This document shows positions 25,169 to 31,649 of a DNA stretch of 64,000 nucleotides, piece by piece (position 1 is the first letter of the stretch; every line of letters begins with the position of its first letter). The notes under the pieces are model-generated. The model saw only the letters and a list, made by a program, of their open reading frames with translations, was not told the origin of the DNA and made no database searches. Source of the DNA: Nitrosopumilaceae archaeon (lineage in GTDB: Archaea > Thermoproteota > Nitrososphaeria > Nitrososphaerales > Nitrosopumilaceae); assembly GCA_900620265.3 (NCBI GenBank), contig UYNY03000069.1, positions 1 to 64,000 of the forward strand. Direction: 5' to 3'. The position numbers were made by a program, and so were the translations under genes.

Positions 25169-25698
25169 TGCGCCGGCCCCCGGATCTTGGAATTTGAAGC
25201 TATTGGCGGCGCGGTTCTGCAGAGTCGGTGGTATATAGGCACGAATCAGGCAGGGTAATGGGATGGGCCGGATCGGCCAAAATGCCAAAAACCGCTCTGG
25301 GCAGTGGGGTCTTGGAAGGCGGCGTTCTGGAGGGTATGGGGCGTGTATGATTGAGTACAGGTACCTGTATTGTAATATACGGTAATAGGGACGGAGGGCC
25401 CCGATCCCCCATCTCACAACCCCGTCGGAGGGATTTCGCGTTCGTAAAACACGGGCTCTGTCCGATTGAGCTACGCCCCCACATGGTATATAACGGGGCA
25501 TAATATATGCCACGACGGCTGCGTTTGGGAAACCAAAAACCCGTCGGAGGGTCGCCGCTCTCGGCAGCACCGGAAGGTTCTGCCTAGGGAAATTTTTAAT
25601 CAGGAATATGGATGAATCCACAGTAGGGACTATGTTCCACCAACTTTGCAGAACCGGCGGCGCCACCGTATAATAACCCCCGCGGCCCCCTGCATGCC
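25169..25698. other. 530-bp non-coding stretch bounded by inverted repeats
   Basis: No convincing gene. A 20-nt inverted repeat (18 of 20 match) lies at 25211-25230 (minus reading ccaccgactctgcagaaccg) and 25637-25656 (plus reading ccaccaactttgcagaaccg). Inside are a 14-nt palindrome tacaggtacctgta (25356-25369), a degenerate tRNA (25425-25480), the motif ccgtcggaggg twice (near 25424 and 25541), and AT-rich boxes facing both ways. The right end carries the cupredoxin promoter (gtataataac near 25668). Confidence 0.55.
25425..25480 (-). pseudogene. Degenerate tRNA (Val TAC-like 5' two-thirds)
   Basis: Minus strand: gggggcg acceptor half, TA, D-arm gctc...gagc, then a 5-bp anticodon stem cgtgt/acgcg around loop tttacga (anticodon TAC). 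The T-arm (ttcra) and the 3' acceptor strand cgccccc are absent downstream; the sequence instead continues into ccctccgacggg. A promoter-like atatatta lies about 23 nt upstream. Either a broken tRNA or a split/intron-rich one whose 3' part I cannot find. Confidence 0.4.
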
Positions 25699-26085
25699 AT
25701 GCGCACCGCCGCGGCCGTGTCAGTCGCCGTGTGCGCCGCCGCATGCGGGGCCGCCCTCTACGCCGGATGGGTCCCCGGTTCGCCCGACGCGGACGTCCCG
25801 GCGCACGACGTGCTGATATCCCTGGGGGCCGCGCGCCCCGGCTGCGGCGGGGACTGCTACGACCCGCCCATCATCGAGGCGGGGGCCGGCGCCGAGGTCC
25901 TCTGGTTCAACGCCGACACCGGGTTCCACACCGTCACGTCGGGCCCGTACGGCGGCCACGACGGCGCCTTTGACAGCGGGCGCATCGGGCCCGGGGGGTC
26001 GTACTCGGCGCTGCTGGAGCCAGGCCGCCATGCCTACCACTGCGCGCTGCACCCGTGGATGCACGGCATCGTCGTGGTGGGATAA
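25699..26085 (+). CDS. Exported blue-copper (plastocyanin-like) protein
   Basis: 128 aa. N-terminal hydrophobic signal (residues 5-23) then a cupredoxin domain. Type 1 copper ligands are visible: His in TGFHTVTSG, and the C-terminal YHCALHPWMHG supplying Cys, His and Met. An extra Cys pair (GCGGDCYD) near residue 50 may form a disulfide. Thaumarchaeota use many such proteins as electron carriers linked to ammonia oxidation; that role here is inferred. ATG about 27 nt after gtataataac. Confidence 0.9.
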   Translation: MRTAAAVSVAVCAAACGAALYAGWVPGSPDADVPAHDVLISLGAARPGCGGDCYDPPIIEAGAGAEVLWFNADTGFHTVTSGPYGGHDGAFDSGRIGPGGSYSALLEPGRHAYHCALHPWMHGIVVVG

Positions 26086-26156
26086 GGTACGAGAGGGAGT
26101 CGAACCCCCTTGTATAGGCTTTGCAGGCCCACGCATGACCGTTCTGCCACCGTACC
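26085..26156 (-). tRNA. tRNA-Cys(GCA)
   Basis: Acceptor ggtacgg pairs with tcgtacc (one G-T), D-arm gcag...tgc, anticodon stem tgggc/gccta around ctgcaaa (anticodon GCA), T-stem ggggg/ccctc around ttcgact. Discriminator T; no CCA encoded; no intron. It abuts the cupredoxin stop codon on the other strand. Confidence 0.93.
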
Positions 26157-26189
26157 GTGGCGCCGGCCCGGCCCTTCAAATTAAACTCT

Positions 26190-26405
26190 TTAGGATCCTC
26201 GGTCCCTTGAGGCCATCCTCACGTCCTCGGCCCTCACCGTCTTGCGCCCGGCATGCGAGGCCATCCTGACGGCGTCGCCGGCGATCACCTCGGCGGCCCC
26301 CTCGACCACGCGCCGGAGCTCCGCGGCCGACTCCTCGCTGACCCTCTCGGCCCCCGCCTTCTTCAGTATGCGGTACATCGCCGCGATGCCGACCTCGTAC
26401 TTCAC
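26190..26405 (-). CDS. Archaeal histone
   Basis: 71 aa from a GTG 25 nt after tttattc. Histone-fold landmarks: MYRILKKAGAERVSEESAAELRR, VIAGDAVRMASHAGRKTV with the basic loop, and RAEDVRMA. The N-terminus is VKYEVGIAAM, a few residues longer than HMf-like histones, and there is no long tail. It wraps DNA as a dimer or longer hypernucleosome; only one histone gene is seen in the window. Divergent from tatD. Confidence 0.9.
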   Translation of the reverse strand: MKYEVGIAAMYRILKKAGAERVSEESAAELRRVVEGAAEVIAGDAVRMASHAGRKTVRAEDVRMASRDRGS

Positions 26406-26497
26406 GGCCCCGGATGCGCCGCGCGCGAATAAAGGGCGGCGCGTGGGAAAATTCCACAAGCGGATCGATTTATACAGACCACGGGCATGCCGGCGCG

Positions 26498-27406
26498 GTG
26501 GATTTGCCGCACGATCAGCCGCGCGACGCGCCGGACGGCCGTATGCCCGGCCGTATGCCCGGCCGGACGCACGGCCGGACGCACGGCCGGACGCACGGCC
26601 GGATGTACGACTGGATGTACGACTCGCACGTGCACCTGTCGGACCCGGAGTTCGCCCCCGTGATCGGCGGCATGCTGCGCTGCATGTCGCGCACGCGCGT
26701 CATGTCTTGCTGCGTCTCGACGGACGCGGCAAGCTCGGCCCGGACCCTGGCCCTTGCCAGGTCCAGCCCGCTGGTGATCCCGTTCGTCGGGGTGCACCCT
26801 GACAGCGCCGCGGAGGGGCCGGACGGCGCCCTGGAGATCGCCGCCGACCCGCTGGTCGCCGGCATCGGCGAGGTGGGCCTTGATCCGGCGTACCCGCGGG
26901 ACGGGCAGCTTGCCACGTTCCGCGCGATGCTCGAGGCGGCCGCCCGCCTCGACGTCCCCGTGTCGGTGCACTCGCGCAACAGCCTTGACGAGGTGCTGGA
27001 CGTCGCGGCATCGTACGGCGTGCGCGTCCTGCTGCACTGGTTCGACGGGAGCAGGAGGCAGCTTGCGCGGGCGATGGAGCTTGGCATGTACGTCTCGTAC
27101 GGGCCGGCCTCCGTCCGTGCCGCCGGCAGGATGTCCACGGCGCGCCGCGCCGACCCGGGCCTGATCCTTGCCGAGACCGACGGGCCGGTCCGGTTCCGCG
27201 GCTGCTTCGGGGGGCGCCCGGGCGGCCCGCACCTGGTCCCGAGCGTCATAGCGGGCCTCGCCGGGGCCCTCGGGCGCGGCTTTGCCGACGCGGCGGCCCT
27301 GCTCGGGCGCAACACGCGCCGGTATCTCGGGGCTAGGTATAATACACCCCCGCCGGCCACCCCGCGGAGTGAACAGGATCCGCCGGCTCTCGGACGAGGT
27401 GCTTGA
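26498..27406 (+). CDS. tatD: TatD-family metal-dependent hydrolase
   Basis: 302 aa. Start is GTG, 25 nt after atttatacag (26468-26477). TatD motifs in order: YDSHVHLSDPEF (metal His pair), FVGVHPDS, IGEVGLDPAY, VSVHSRNS, LLHWFDGS and LAETDGP. Members are 3'-exonucleases acting in DNA repair or degradation. Before the catalytic domain lies a ~40-residue stretch of GRMP and GRTH units encoded by 12-bp tandem repeats (26535-26600), absent from usual TatD. Its 3' end overlaps the start of rps17e. Confidence 0.88.
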   Translation: MDLPHDQPRDAPDGRMPGRMPGRTHGRTHGRTHGRMYDWMYDSHVHLSDPEFAPVIGGMLRCMSRTRVMSCCVSTDAASSARTLALARSSPLVIPFVGVHPDSAAEGPDGALEIAADPLVAGIGEVGLDPAYPRDGQLATFRAMLEAAARLDVPVSVHSRNSLDEVLDVAASYGVRVLLHWFDGSRRQLARAMELGMYVSYGPASVRAAGRMSTARRADPGLILAETDGPVRFRGCFGGRPGGPHLVPSVIAGLAGALGRGFADAAALLGRNTRRYLGARYNTPPPATPRSEQDPPALGRGA

Positions 27407-27839
27407 AAGGCACCCCGGGATATTCGGGTGCGGCTTTGCCAGAAACAAGGAGATCCTTGACGGCGTGGCAGTCGTCCGGTCAAAGGAGCTAAAGAACGAG
27501 ATAACCGGCTATATCACTAGGAGGCTCGTAAGGGACGTCCGCGCCCTCGCGGGGGAGGTTCTGGAGGCGCACCCCGGGATATTCGGGTGCGACCTTGAGG
27601 AGAACGTAAAGGCGCTCAACTCCGTGGCCGACGTCCGCCCGGAGAAGCTGGGGGACGAGATAGCCGGGTACATCACCGGAAAGCTCGAGAGGGAGCGGGA
27701 CAAGAGGACGGTGGAGCCAAAGGCCGCCGAGGAGCCCGAGGGGGAGCCCCAGGAGCAGACGGCAAAAAAGCCCCCGCAGGAGGCCGACAGGCTGATCCTG
27801 CAGTCATCTTACTGGCCGGACCCGCTGACGGGCCCGTGA
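27369..27839 (+). CDS. rps17e: Ribosomal protein S17e with two tandem S17e-like domains
   Basis: 156 aa. GTG start about 27 nt after gtataatac (27340). Residues 1-54 are an S17e domain ending LKNEITGYITRRL; residues ~55-110 repeat it (EVLEAHPGIFGC, then LGDEIAGYITGKL). Both copies share HPGIFGC and the E-I-x-GYIT end. The C-terminus (110-156) is Glu/Pro/Gln-rich and ends in a hydrophobic SSYWPDPL. S17e is normally one such domain, so this is an internal duplication. The next gene overlaps its stop (GTGA). Confidence 0.8.
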   Translation: MNRIRRLSDEVLERHPGIFGCGFARNKEILDGVAVVRSKELKNEITGYITRRLVRDVRALAGEVLEAHPGIFGCDLEENVKALNSVADVRPEKLGDEIAGYITGKLERERDKRTVEPKAAEEPEGEPQEQTAKKPPQEADRLILQSSYWPDPLTGP

Positions 27840-28582
27840 TAACCGTCCGCGCGCTGGGCGGCGCCAAAAAGTCCCTCGGGGGCGGCGACCTGAGGATGCG
27901 GCACGGGATCACCATATCGGAGCTGCTTCGCGACCTTGAGCGGATGGTGCCCGAGGGCTCGCCGCCGCTTGACACGTCGTCGGTGATCGTGGCAGTCAAC
28001 GGGGCCGACTCGTCGGCGCTCGGCGGCAGGGGGGCCGTCCTTGCAGACGGCGACGTGGTGCAGATAGTCCCCGTGGTGCACGGCGGGTCCGGCGCCCACG
28101 AGTACCTCCGCGTTGCCGGCAGGCGCGTGCTCGTGGCGAGCGCGGCGGGCCCCGACATCGACGCCCTGCGCAGGTCCCACCGCGGGCTTGCCATCCAGGC
28201 CGTCTCTGACAGGTACGTGCTTGGCAGGTACCACCTCGGCCGGATAATCGGGCTCTCGATCCACTGCAAGAGGCGCGGCCTGATGCTCGCATCCAGGCTG
28301 GAGACGGACCTGCTGATGCGCCTTGCGCTCACCTCCCAGATCTCAGAGGCGATCTCAGAGGCCGGCGCGCGCCCCGGCATGCCGTGCGTCGTGATATCCA
28401 TGGGGGCGTCGCGCGGGCTCGGGCGCCTCTTGCGCTCGCTGGAGCCGGCCGGCCCGCTCTACTCGCGCGACAACGGCCGGTTCCTTGCGCGGCGCGCCGG
28501 CATAACGCGGCGCCAGGTGTCCGCGTGCCGGTCCCGCAGGCCGCTTGACGACCTACTGGCCGAGCGCGCCGCCCTCCTCTGA
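27836..28582 (+). CDS. cgi121: Fusion of MoaD/ThiS-like ubiquitin fold with KEOPS subunit Cgi121
   Basis: 248 aa. Residues 1-86 form a MoaD/ThiS-type beta-grasp domain: ITISELLRDLE, then LADGDVVQIVPVVHGGSG with a Gly-Gly near the usual C-terminal end. Residues 90-248 match Cgi121: HLGRIIGLSIHCKRR, LETDLLMRLALTSQISEAIS and the closing GITRRQVSACRSRRPLDDLL. Cgi121 binds tRNA ends and Bud32 in KEOPS, which completes t6A on ANN-decoding tRNAs. Cotranscribed with rps17e; Sua5, which supplies threonylcarbamoyl-AMP, lies just beyond on the other strand. Whether the Gly-Gly is exposed or used for conjugation or sulfur transfer is unknown. Confidence 0.8.
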   Translation: MITVRALGGAKKSLGGGDLRMRHGITISELLRDLERMVPEGSPPLDTSSVIVAVNGADSSALGGRGAVLADGDVVQIVPVVHGGSGAHEYLRVAGRRVLVASAAGPDIDALRRSHRGLAIQAVSDRYVLGRYHLGRIIGLSIHCKRRGLMLASRLETDLLMRLALTSQISEAISEAGARPGMPCVVISMGASRGLGRLLRSLEPAGPLYSRDNGRFLARRAGITRRQVSACRSRRPLDDLLAERAALL

Positions 28583-29068
28583 GGCGCGCCTCTTCTCATC
28601 GTGGACGGACAGGGCCCCGCCCTCGAGCACCGATATGCCGGCCGTCCCGCCTATTATCTCGACCAGGACGTCCCTGTCGGGGCGCTCGAGGTCCACCCCC
28701 CTCGGTATCCCGGAGGCCAGCCCCCTTATCAGGGCGGTGGTGGATACCTTGGAGCCGCGCCTCTTTACCCGTATCCTGTACGTGCACCCCTCCGGTATCA
28801 TGCCGGCCACATAGCCGGCCTCGGCAGTTATCGCCTCCTCGGTGGCCCGGACCGCCCTCTGGACGGGTATGATCCTCAGGCAGTACCTGACGCTCCACGG
28901 CTCGTCCCGGATCATCGCGGCGATCCGCGAGACGGCCTCGACGGGGTCCAGCGACGTCCGGGCCGTGATGATCCCCGTAAAGCCGGCCGGCCTGGCCGAG
29001 GCGCCATCGTCGCCGAGCCCGTCCAAAAGCCCCGCGATCTCCTCGCAGGCCCTCTCCTCAAAGTGCAT
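28553..29068 (-). CDS. THUMP-domain protein (Tan1-like)
   Basis: 171 aa from the first ATG (MHFEERACEE). The THUMP fold is suggested by GFTGIITARTSLDPVEAVSR, the MIRDEPWSVRYCLRIIPVQ strand-turn and YRIRVKRRGSKVS. Tan1-type THUMP proteins present tRNA for acetylcytidine formation. The usual family opening (DIIATCAM) is encoded in frame just upstream, overlapping the sua5 stop, but without a canonical start codon. It follows sua5 on the same strand, consistent with a tRNA-modification operon. Convergent with cgi121, overlapping by 30 nt. Confidence 0.7.
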   Translation of the reverse strand: MHFEERACEEIAGLLDGLGDDGASARPAGFTGIITARTSLDPVEAVSRIAAMIRDEPWSVRYCLRIIPVQRAVRATEEAITAEAGYVAGMIPEGCTYRIRVKRRGSKVSTTALIRGLASGIPRGVDLERPDRDVLVEIIGGTAGISVLEGGALSVHDEKRRASEEGGALGQ

Positions 29069-29079
29069 CGCGCACGTGG

Positions 29080-29673
29080 CTATGATATCCGTAGTATCTC
29101 GCCCCCGGGGACCGCCCCCTCGCGCAGTATCGCCGGCTCCGGGCCGGACACGTCCACGATCGTAGACTCCGTGCCGCCGGACTCGCCGCCGTCGACGAGC
29201 AGGTCGCAGCCTGGCAGCCTCACGGCGCCGGCCGACGATGGCGCCGGCTCGCCTGACACGTTGGCGCTCGTCCCGGCAAGCGGGCCGCACGCGCCGAGGA
29301 TCCCCGATATGCACCCCCCGGCCGGCACCCTGACGGCGACCGTGCCGCCAAGGCGCATCGACTCTTGCAGGCGCGCGTCCCGGACGGGCAGCACCATCGT
29401 CACGGCACCCGGCCAGAACCTGCCCGCGATCCTTCCGGCGGCCGGCCCCATCTCCGCCATCCCCGCCGCCGCCTCGACGGACGGCGCCAGCACCGGCAGC
29501 GGCTCGGACCTGCTCCTTGACTTTATCCTGTATATGGCGTCGACCGCGCCCGCGTCGTACGGGTCGCAGCCCACCCCGTAGACGGTATCGGTCGGGAAGA
29601 TTATCACGCGGCCCGACCCGGCGGCGCGCGCCGCCTCTTGGATTCCCGCCGCGTCGCACGCCACCCTGATCAA
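29080..29673 (-). CDS. sua5: Threonylcarbamoyl-AMP synthase (Sua5/TsaC)
   Basis: 197 aa from a TTG 26 nt after ctaaatta. YrdC-domain motifs: VIIFPTDTVYGVGCDPYD, IYRIKSRSRSEPLPVLAP, RFWPGAVTMVLP, AVRVPAG, LAGTSANVSGEP and GGTESTIVDVSG. Makes threonylcarbamoyl-AMP from Thr, bicarbonate and ATP, the first step of t6A synthesis. It lacks the extra Sua5 C-terminal domain, so by length it is TsaC-like. Its TATA box overlaps the stop of the upstream regulator gene. Confidence 0.92.
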   Translation of the reverse strand: MIRVACDAAGIQEAARAAGSGRVIIFPTDTVYGVGCDPYDAGAVDAIYRIKSRSRSEPLPVLAPSVEAAAGMAEMGPAAGRIAGRFWPGAVTMVLPVRDARLQESMRLGGTVAVRVPAGGCISGILGACGPLAGTSANVSGEPAPSSAGAVRLPGCDLLVDGGESGGTESTIVDVSGPEPAILREGAVPGGEILRIS

Positions 29674-29699
29674 CGGCCCGCCCCCGCCCGGCGCGTAAT

Positions 29700-29984
29700 T
29701 TAGATGCTCAGCCCAAAGCTCTCGGCAAACCCGGCGAACGAATAGTACGCCCTGAGGAACTCGCGGCCCGACATGCTGATCTTGTACCTCTGGGCCCCGG
29801 CGTACTCGCTCCTCTCTAGCAGCCCCTGCGAGACGAGCGTTCCGAGGAGCCCCCGGAGGCGCTGGTGCGGCACGTTGGCCTTTCTTATCAGGTAGGTGAC
29901 CGAGGCCCCGTTGCCGTCCTGCTGGTTCTCCTGGGCCGTCTCCAGTATCTGGCCTATTATCCTCATCTGGGTCCTGTATGCCAC
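29700..29984 (-). CDS. Winged-helix transcriptional regulator
   Basis: 94 aa, GTG start 20-25 nt from cttatgat. Paralogue of the protein at 22274: MAYRTQMRIIGQILET versus MPYRTSMQIMADVLVA, similar recognition helix (LIRKANVPHQRLRGLLGTLV), wing and C-terminus (FAESFGLSI). Lies directly upstream of sua5 but with a separate promoter for it. Confidence 0.8.
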   Translation of the reverse strand: MAYRTQMRIIGQILETAQENQQDGNGASVTYLIRKANVPHQRLRGLLGTLVSQGLLERSEYAGAQRYKISMSGREFLRAYYSFAGFAESFGLSI

Positions 29985-30079
29985 GCGTCCCCGGTATACC
30001 TCCCCTTATGATAACCCGGCGCTGTCCGGCGGTAAACAAACCGGGCAAAATAACTTGACCCCGTGCGTGGCGGCCCCCG

Positions 30080-30712
30080 CTAGCGGCCCAGCCTGGCCAG
30101 CCCCAGGGGCACCCTGCTCACCGGCACGAAGAGGGCCGCCAGCCCCGCTATCTTGCAGGACATCGAGGCGGCATACAGCAGCGAGCCCGGAAAGACGAAC
30201 GAGTACCACCCGAGGAACTCGCCGAGCGCCAGCAGGGCCAGCCCCGCCGCGACCCAGGCGGCCCCCCTGCTCTTGTTCTCGATGCAGGAGAGGGCCGTCT
30301 CGATCGCCCCGTACGCCAGGAATATGAACGAGAGCGACCGGAAGACGTGCTCGAGCTGCACGGCCGACGTCAGCAGCAGCGGCAGCGGCACGACCCCCCT
30401 AAAGTGCGCCGACCGCGGAAGGAACGACTTGATGCTGTGCGAGAACGCGATGAAAAAGTATCCGGCCGCCTGCGCCCCTGCGCCCAGCGTGACGACCCAC
30501 CCGGCCGGGCCCCCCGTGCCGAGGACAAGCGCGTCTGCCACGTATGCCGCCCATATCACGAAGAAGCCGGCGCTTATCGAGAGGAACGCGATGGACAGGC
30601 GCAGCAGCGTCGGGCTGCCGGTGTTGCGGTAGCCTGCAAGCGACATGAGGCCTATGGCAAGACCCACGAGGAACCCTGCGATGTTGAGCGCTATCTCGAG
30701 CGGGAACTCCAA
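30080..30712 (-). CDS. Polytopic membrane protein, unknown function
   Basis: 210 aa, TTG start 25 nt after ttaagtag. Six to seven hydrophobic helices (roughly 6-25, 37-60, 70-92, 108-128, 133-150, 155-180, 185-200). There are few charged residues within helices and one ENKSRG loop. Layout resembles seven-helix sensory or MASE-like membrane modules, but no signature is visible and there is no soluble output domain. Monocistronic. Confidence 0.6.
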   Translation of the reverse strand: MEFPLEIALNIAGFLVGLAIGLMSLAGYRNTGSPTLLRLSIAFLSISAGFFVIWAAYVADALVLGTGGPAGWVVTLGAGAQAAGYFFIAFSHSIKSFLPRSAHFRGVVPLPLLLTSAVQLEHVFRSLSFIFLAYGAIETALSCIENKSRGAAWVAAGLALLALGEFLGWYSFVFPGSLLYAASMSCKIAGLAALFVPVSRVPLGLARLGR

Positions 30713-30751
30713 CCCCGCGGCATGCCCCGCGCCTCTACTTAACCTGTATGG

Positions 30752-30955
30752 TCAGTCCCAGTCGTCGGACTGCTCGGGCCTCCTGCCGCCGCCCGCATAG
30801 TCCCCGAGTATGTCCGAGTAGGCGGGGTCCTCGTGCGCCACGAGCCTCACGTACTCGCCGTAGCTCATGCTGGTCCCGCACGAGTCGCACCTGACCTCGG
30901 CGAACCCCGGCGTGAGCTCGGCGCCGGCCCCGCATTTTGGGCACCTTATCTTCAC
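30752..30955 (-). CDS. Small zinc-ribbon protein
   Basis: 67 aa from a GTG that overlaps the stop of the preceding gene (GTGA). N-terminal ribbon: IRCPKCGAGAEL and VRCDSCGTSM, two Cys pairs 18 residues apart. Acidic C-terminal tail ends EQSDDWD. Translationally coupled to the Cys-rich protein upstream, so they likely act together. Probably binds nucleic acid or a partner; not identified further. Confidence 0.65.
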   Translation of the reverse strand: MKIRCPKCGAGAELTPGFAEVRCDSCGTSMSYGEYVRLVAHEDPAYSDILGDYAGGGRRPEQSDDWD

Positions 30956-31575
30956 CGCGCCCTCCTCCGGACCGCCCTGCCGTACCACGGGTCGTACCCG
31001 AGGCGGTTGAGCATGTGCCCTATCGAGCCGAACTCCGACTCGTACTCGGCCGCCTTGAACCTTGAGAGCCTGTCAAGGTCCCGCGGCGTCGGCACCCTGC
31101 CGACCTCGGCCCTGAGGCGCTCAAACTCCACCACCATGGCCACCTTGCTGCGCCGGCCCGACTCTGCGATCCTCAGCAGGTCCTCCGCGCTGCACCCGAA
31201 CTCGGCCTCGATGGCCCCCGAGCCGTCCCGGATCTCGCCCGAGGCGAGCCTCTTTAGCAGCCTCGCGCGGTGGTTGTTAAAGTGGTCCGTGTCGATGTCC
31301 CCGCCGGGCCGCGGCCTCAGCATCGACTTGTACGCGACGTTCCTCGGGCGCCTCCGCACCCTGTAGTTGCAGCAGTTGCAGAACCAGCCCTCCGATCCCG
31401 GGACCGCGTCGACCCCGTCGCGCAGGTGGCAGCCCCTGTAGTCCAGCCAGATCTCGCATATCTGGCACCGGGCCTGGCCCGCCCAGTACCTCCTCCCGTC
31501 GACGGGCCTCCTGACCCTGAACTCCTTGCACTCCCCCTTGCAGGTCCTCTTGGGCCGCTTGGTGTCCCCAGCCAC
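30952..31575 (-). CDS. Cys-rich protein with homing-endonuclease-associated repeat-like end
   Basis: 207 aa from a GTG 25-27 nt after gttattgg. First half is a zinc-binding unit: CKGECKEF, RCQICEIWLDYRGCH and WFCNCCNYRVRRR, eight or more Cys. Second half has a helix pair ending VPTPRDLDRLSRFKAAEYES then FGSIGHMLNRLGY, the pattern of the short DNA-binding repeat often attached to HNH/homing nucleases. No HNH or LAGLIDADG nuclease motif is present, so a DNA-binding rather than cutting role is inferred. Divergent from the TPR gene at 31650. Confidence 0.65.
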   Translation of the reverse strand: MAGDTKRPKRTCKGECKEFRVRRPVDGRRYWAGQARCQICEIWLDYRGCHLRDGVDAVPGSEGWFCNCCNYRVRRRPRNVAYKSMLRPRPGGDIDTDHFNNHRARLLKRLASGEIRDGSGAIEAEFGCSAEDLLRIAESGRRSKVAMVVEFERLRAEVGRVPTPRDLDRLSRFKAAEYESEFGSIGHMLNRLGYDPWYGRAVRRRAR

Positions 31576-31649
31576 GGCCGGGCCGGGCGGCCGCCTCCAA
31601 TAACAGTTTTGCCACAAGGTTCAATAACTGAGCGCCCCCCGCGGCGGGC

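Noticed and set aside
25169-25744. 5' extension of the AIPR frame to position 25744
   Set aside because: It would run through the degenerate tRNA and promoters; the extra ~190 residues look like translated non-coding sequence.
26535-26600. Possible CRISPR-like short repeats
   Set aside because: Units are 12 bp, contiguous and in frame inside tatD; no spacers. No CRISPR array was seen anywhere in the window.
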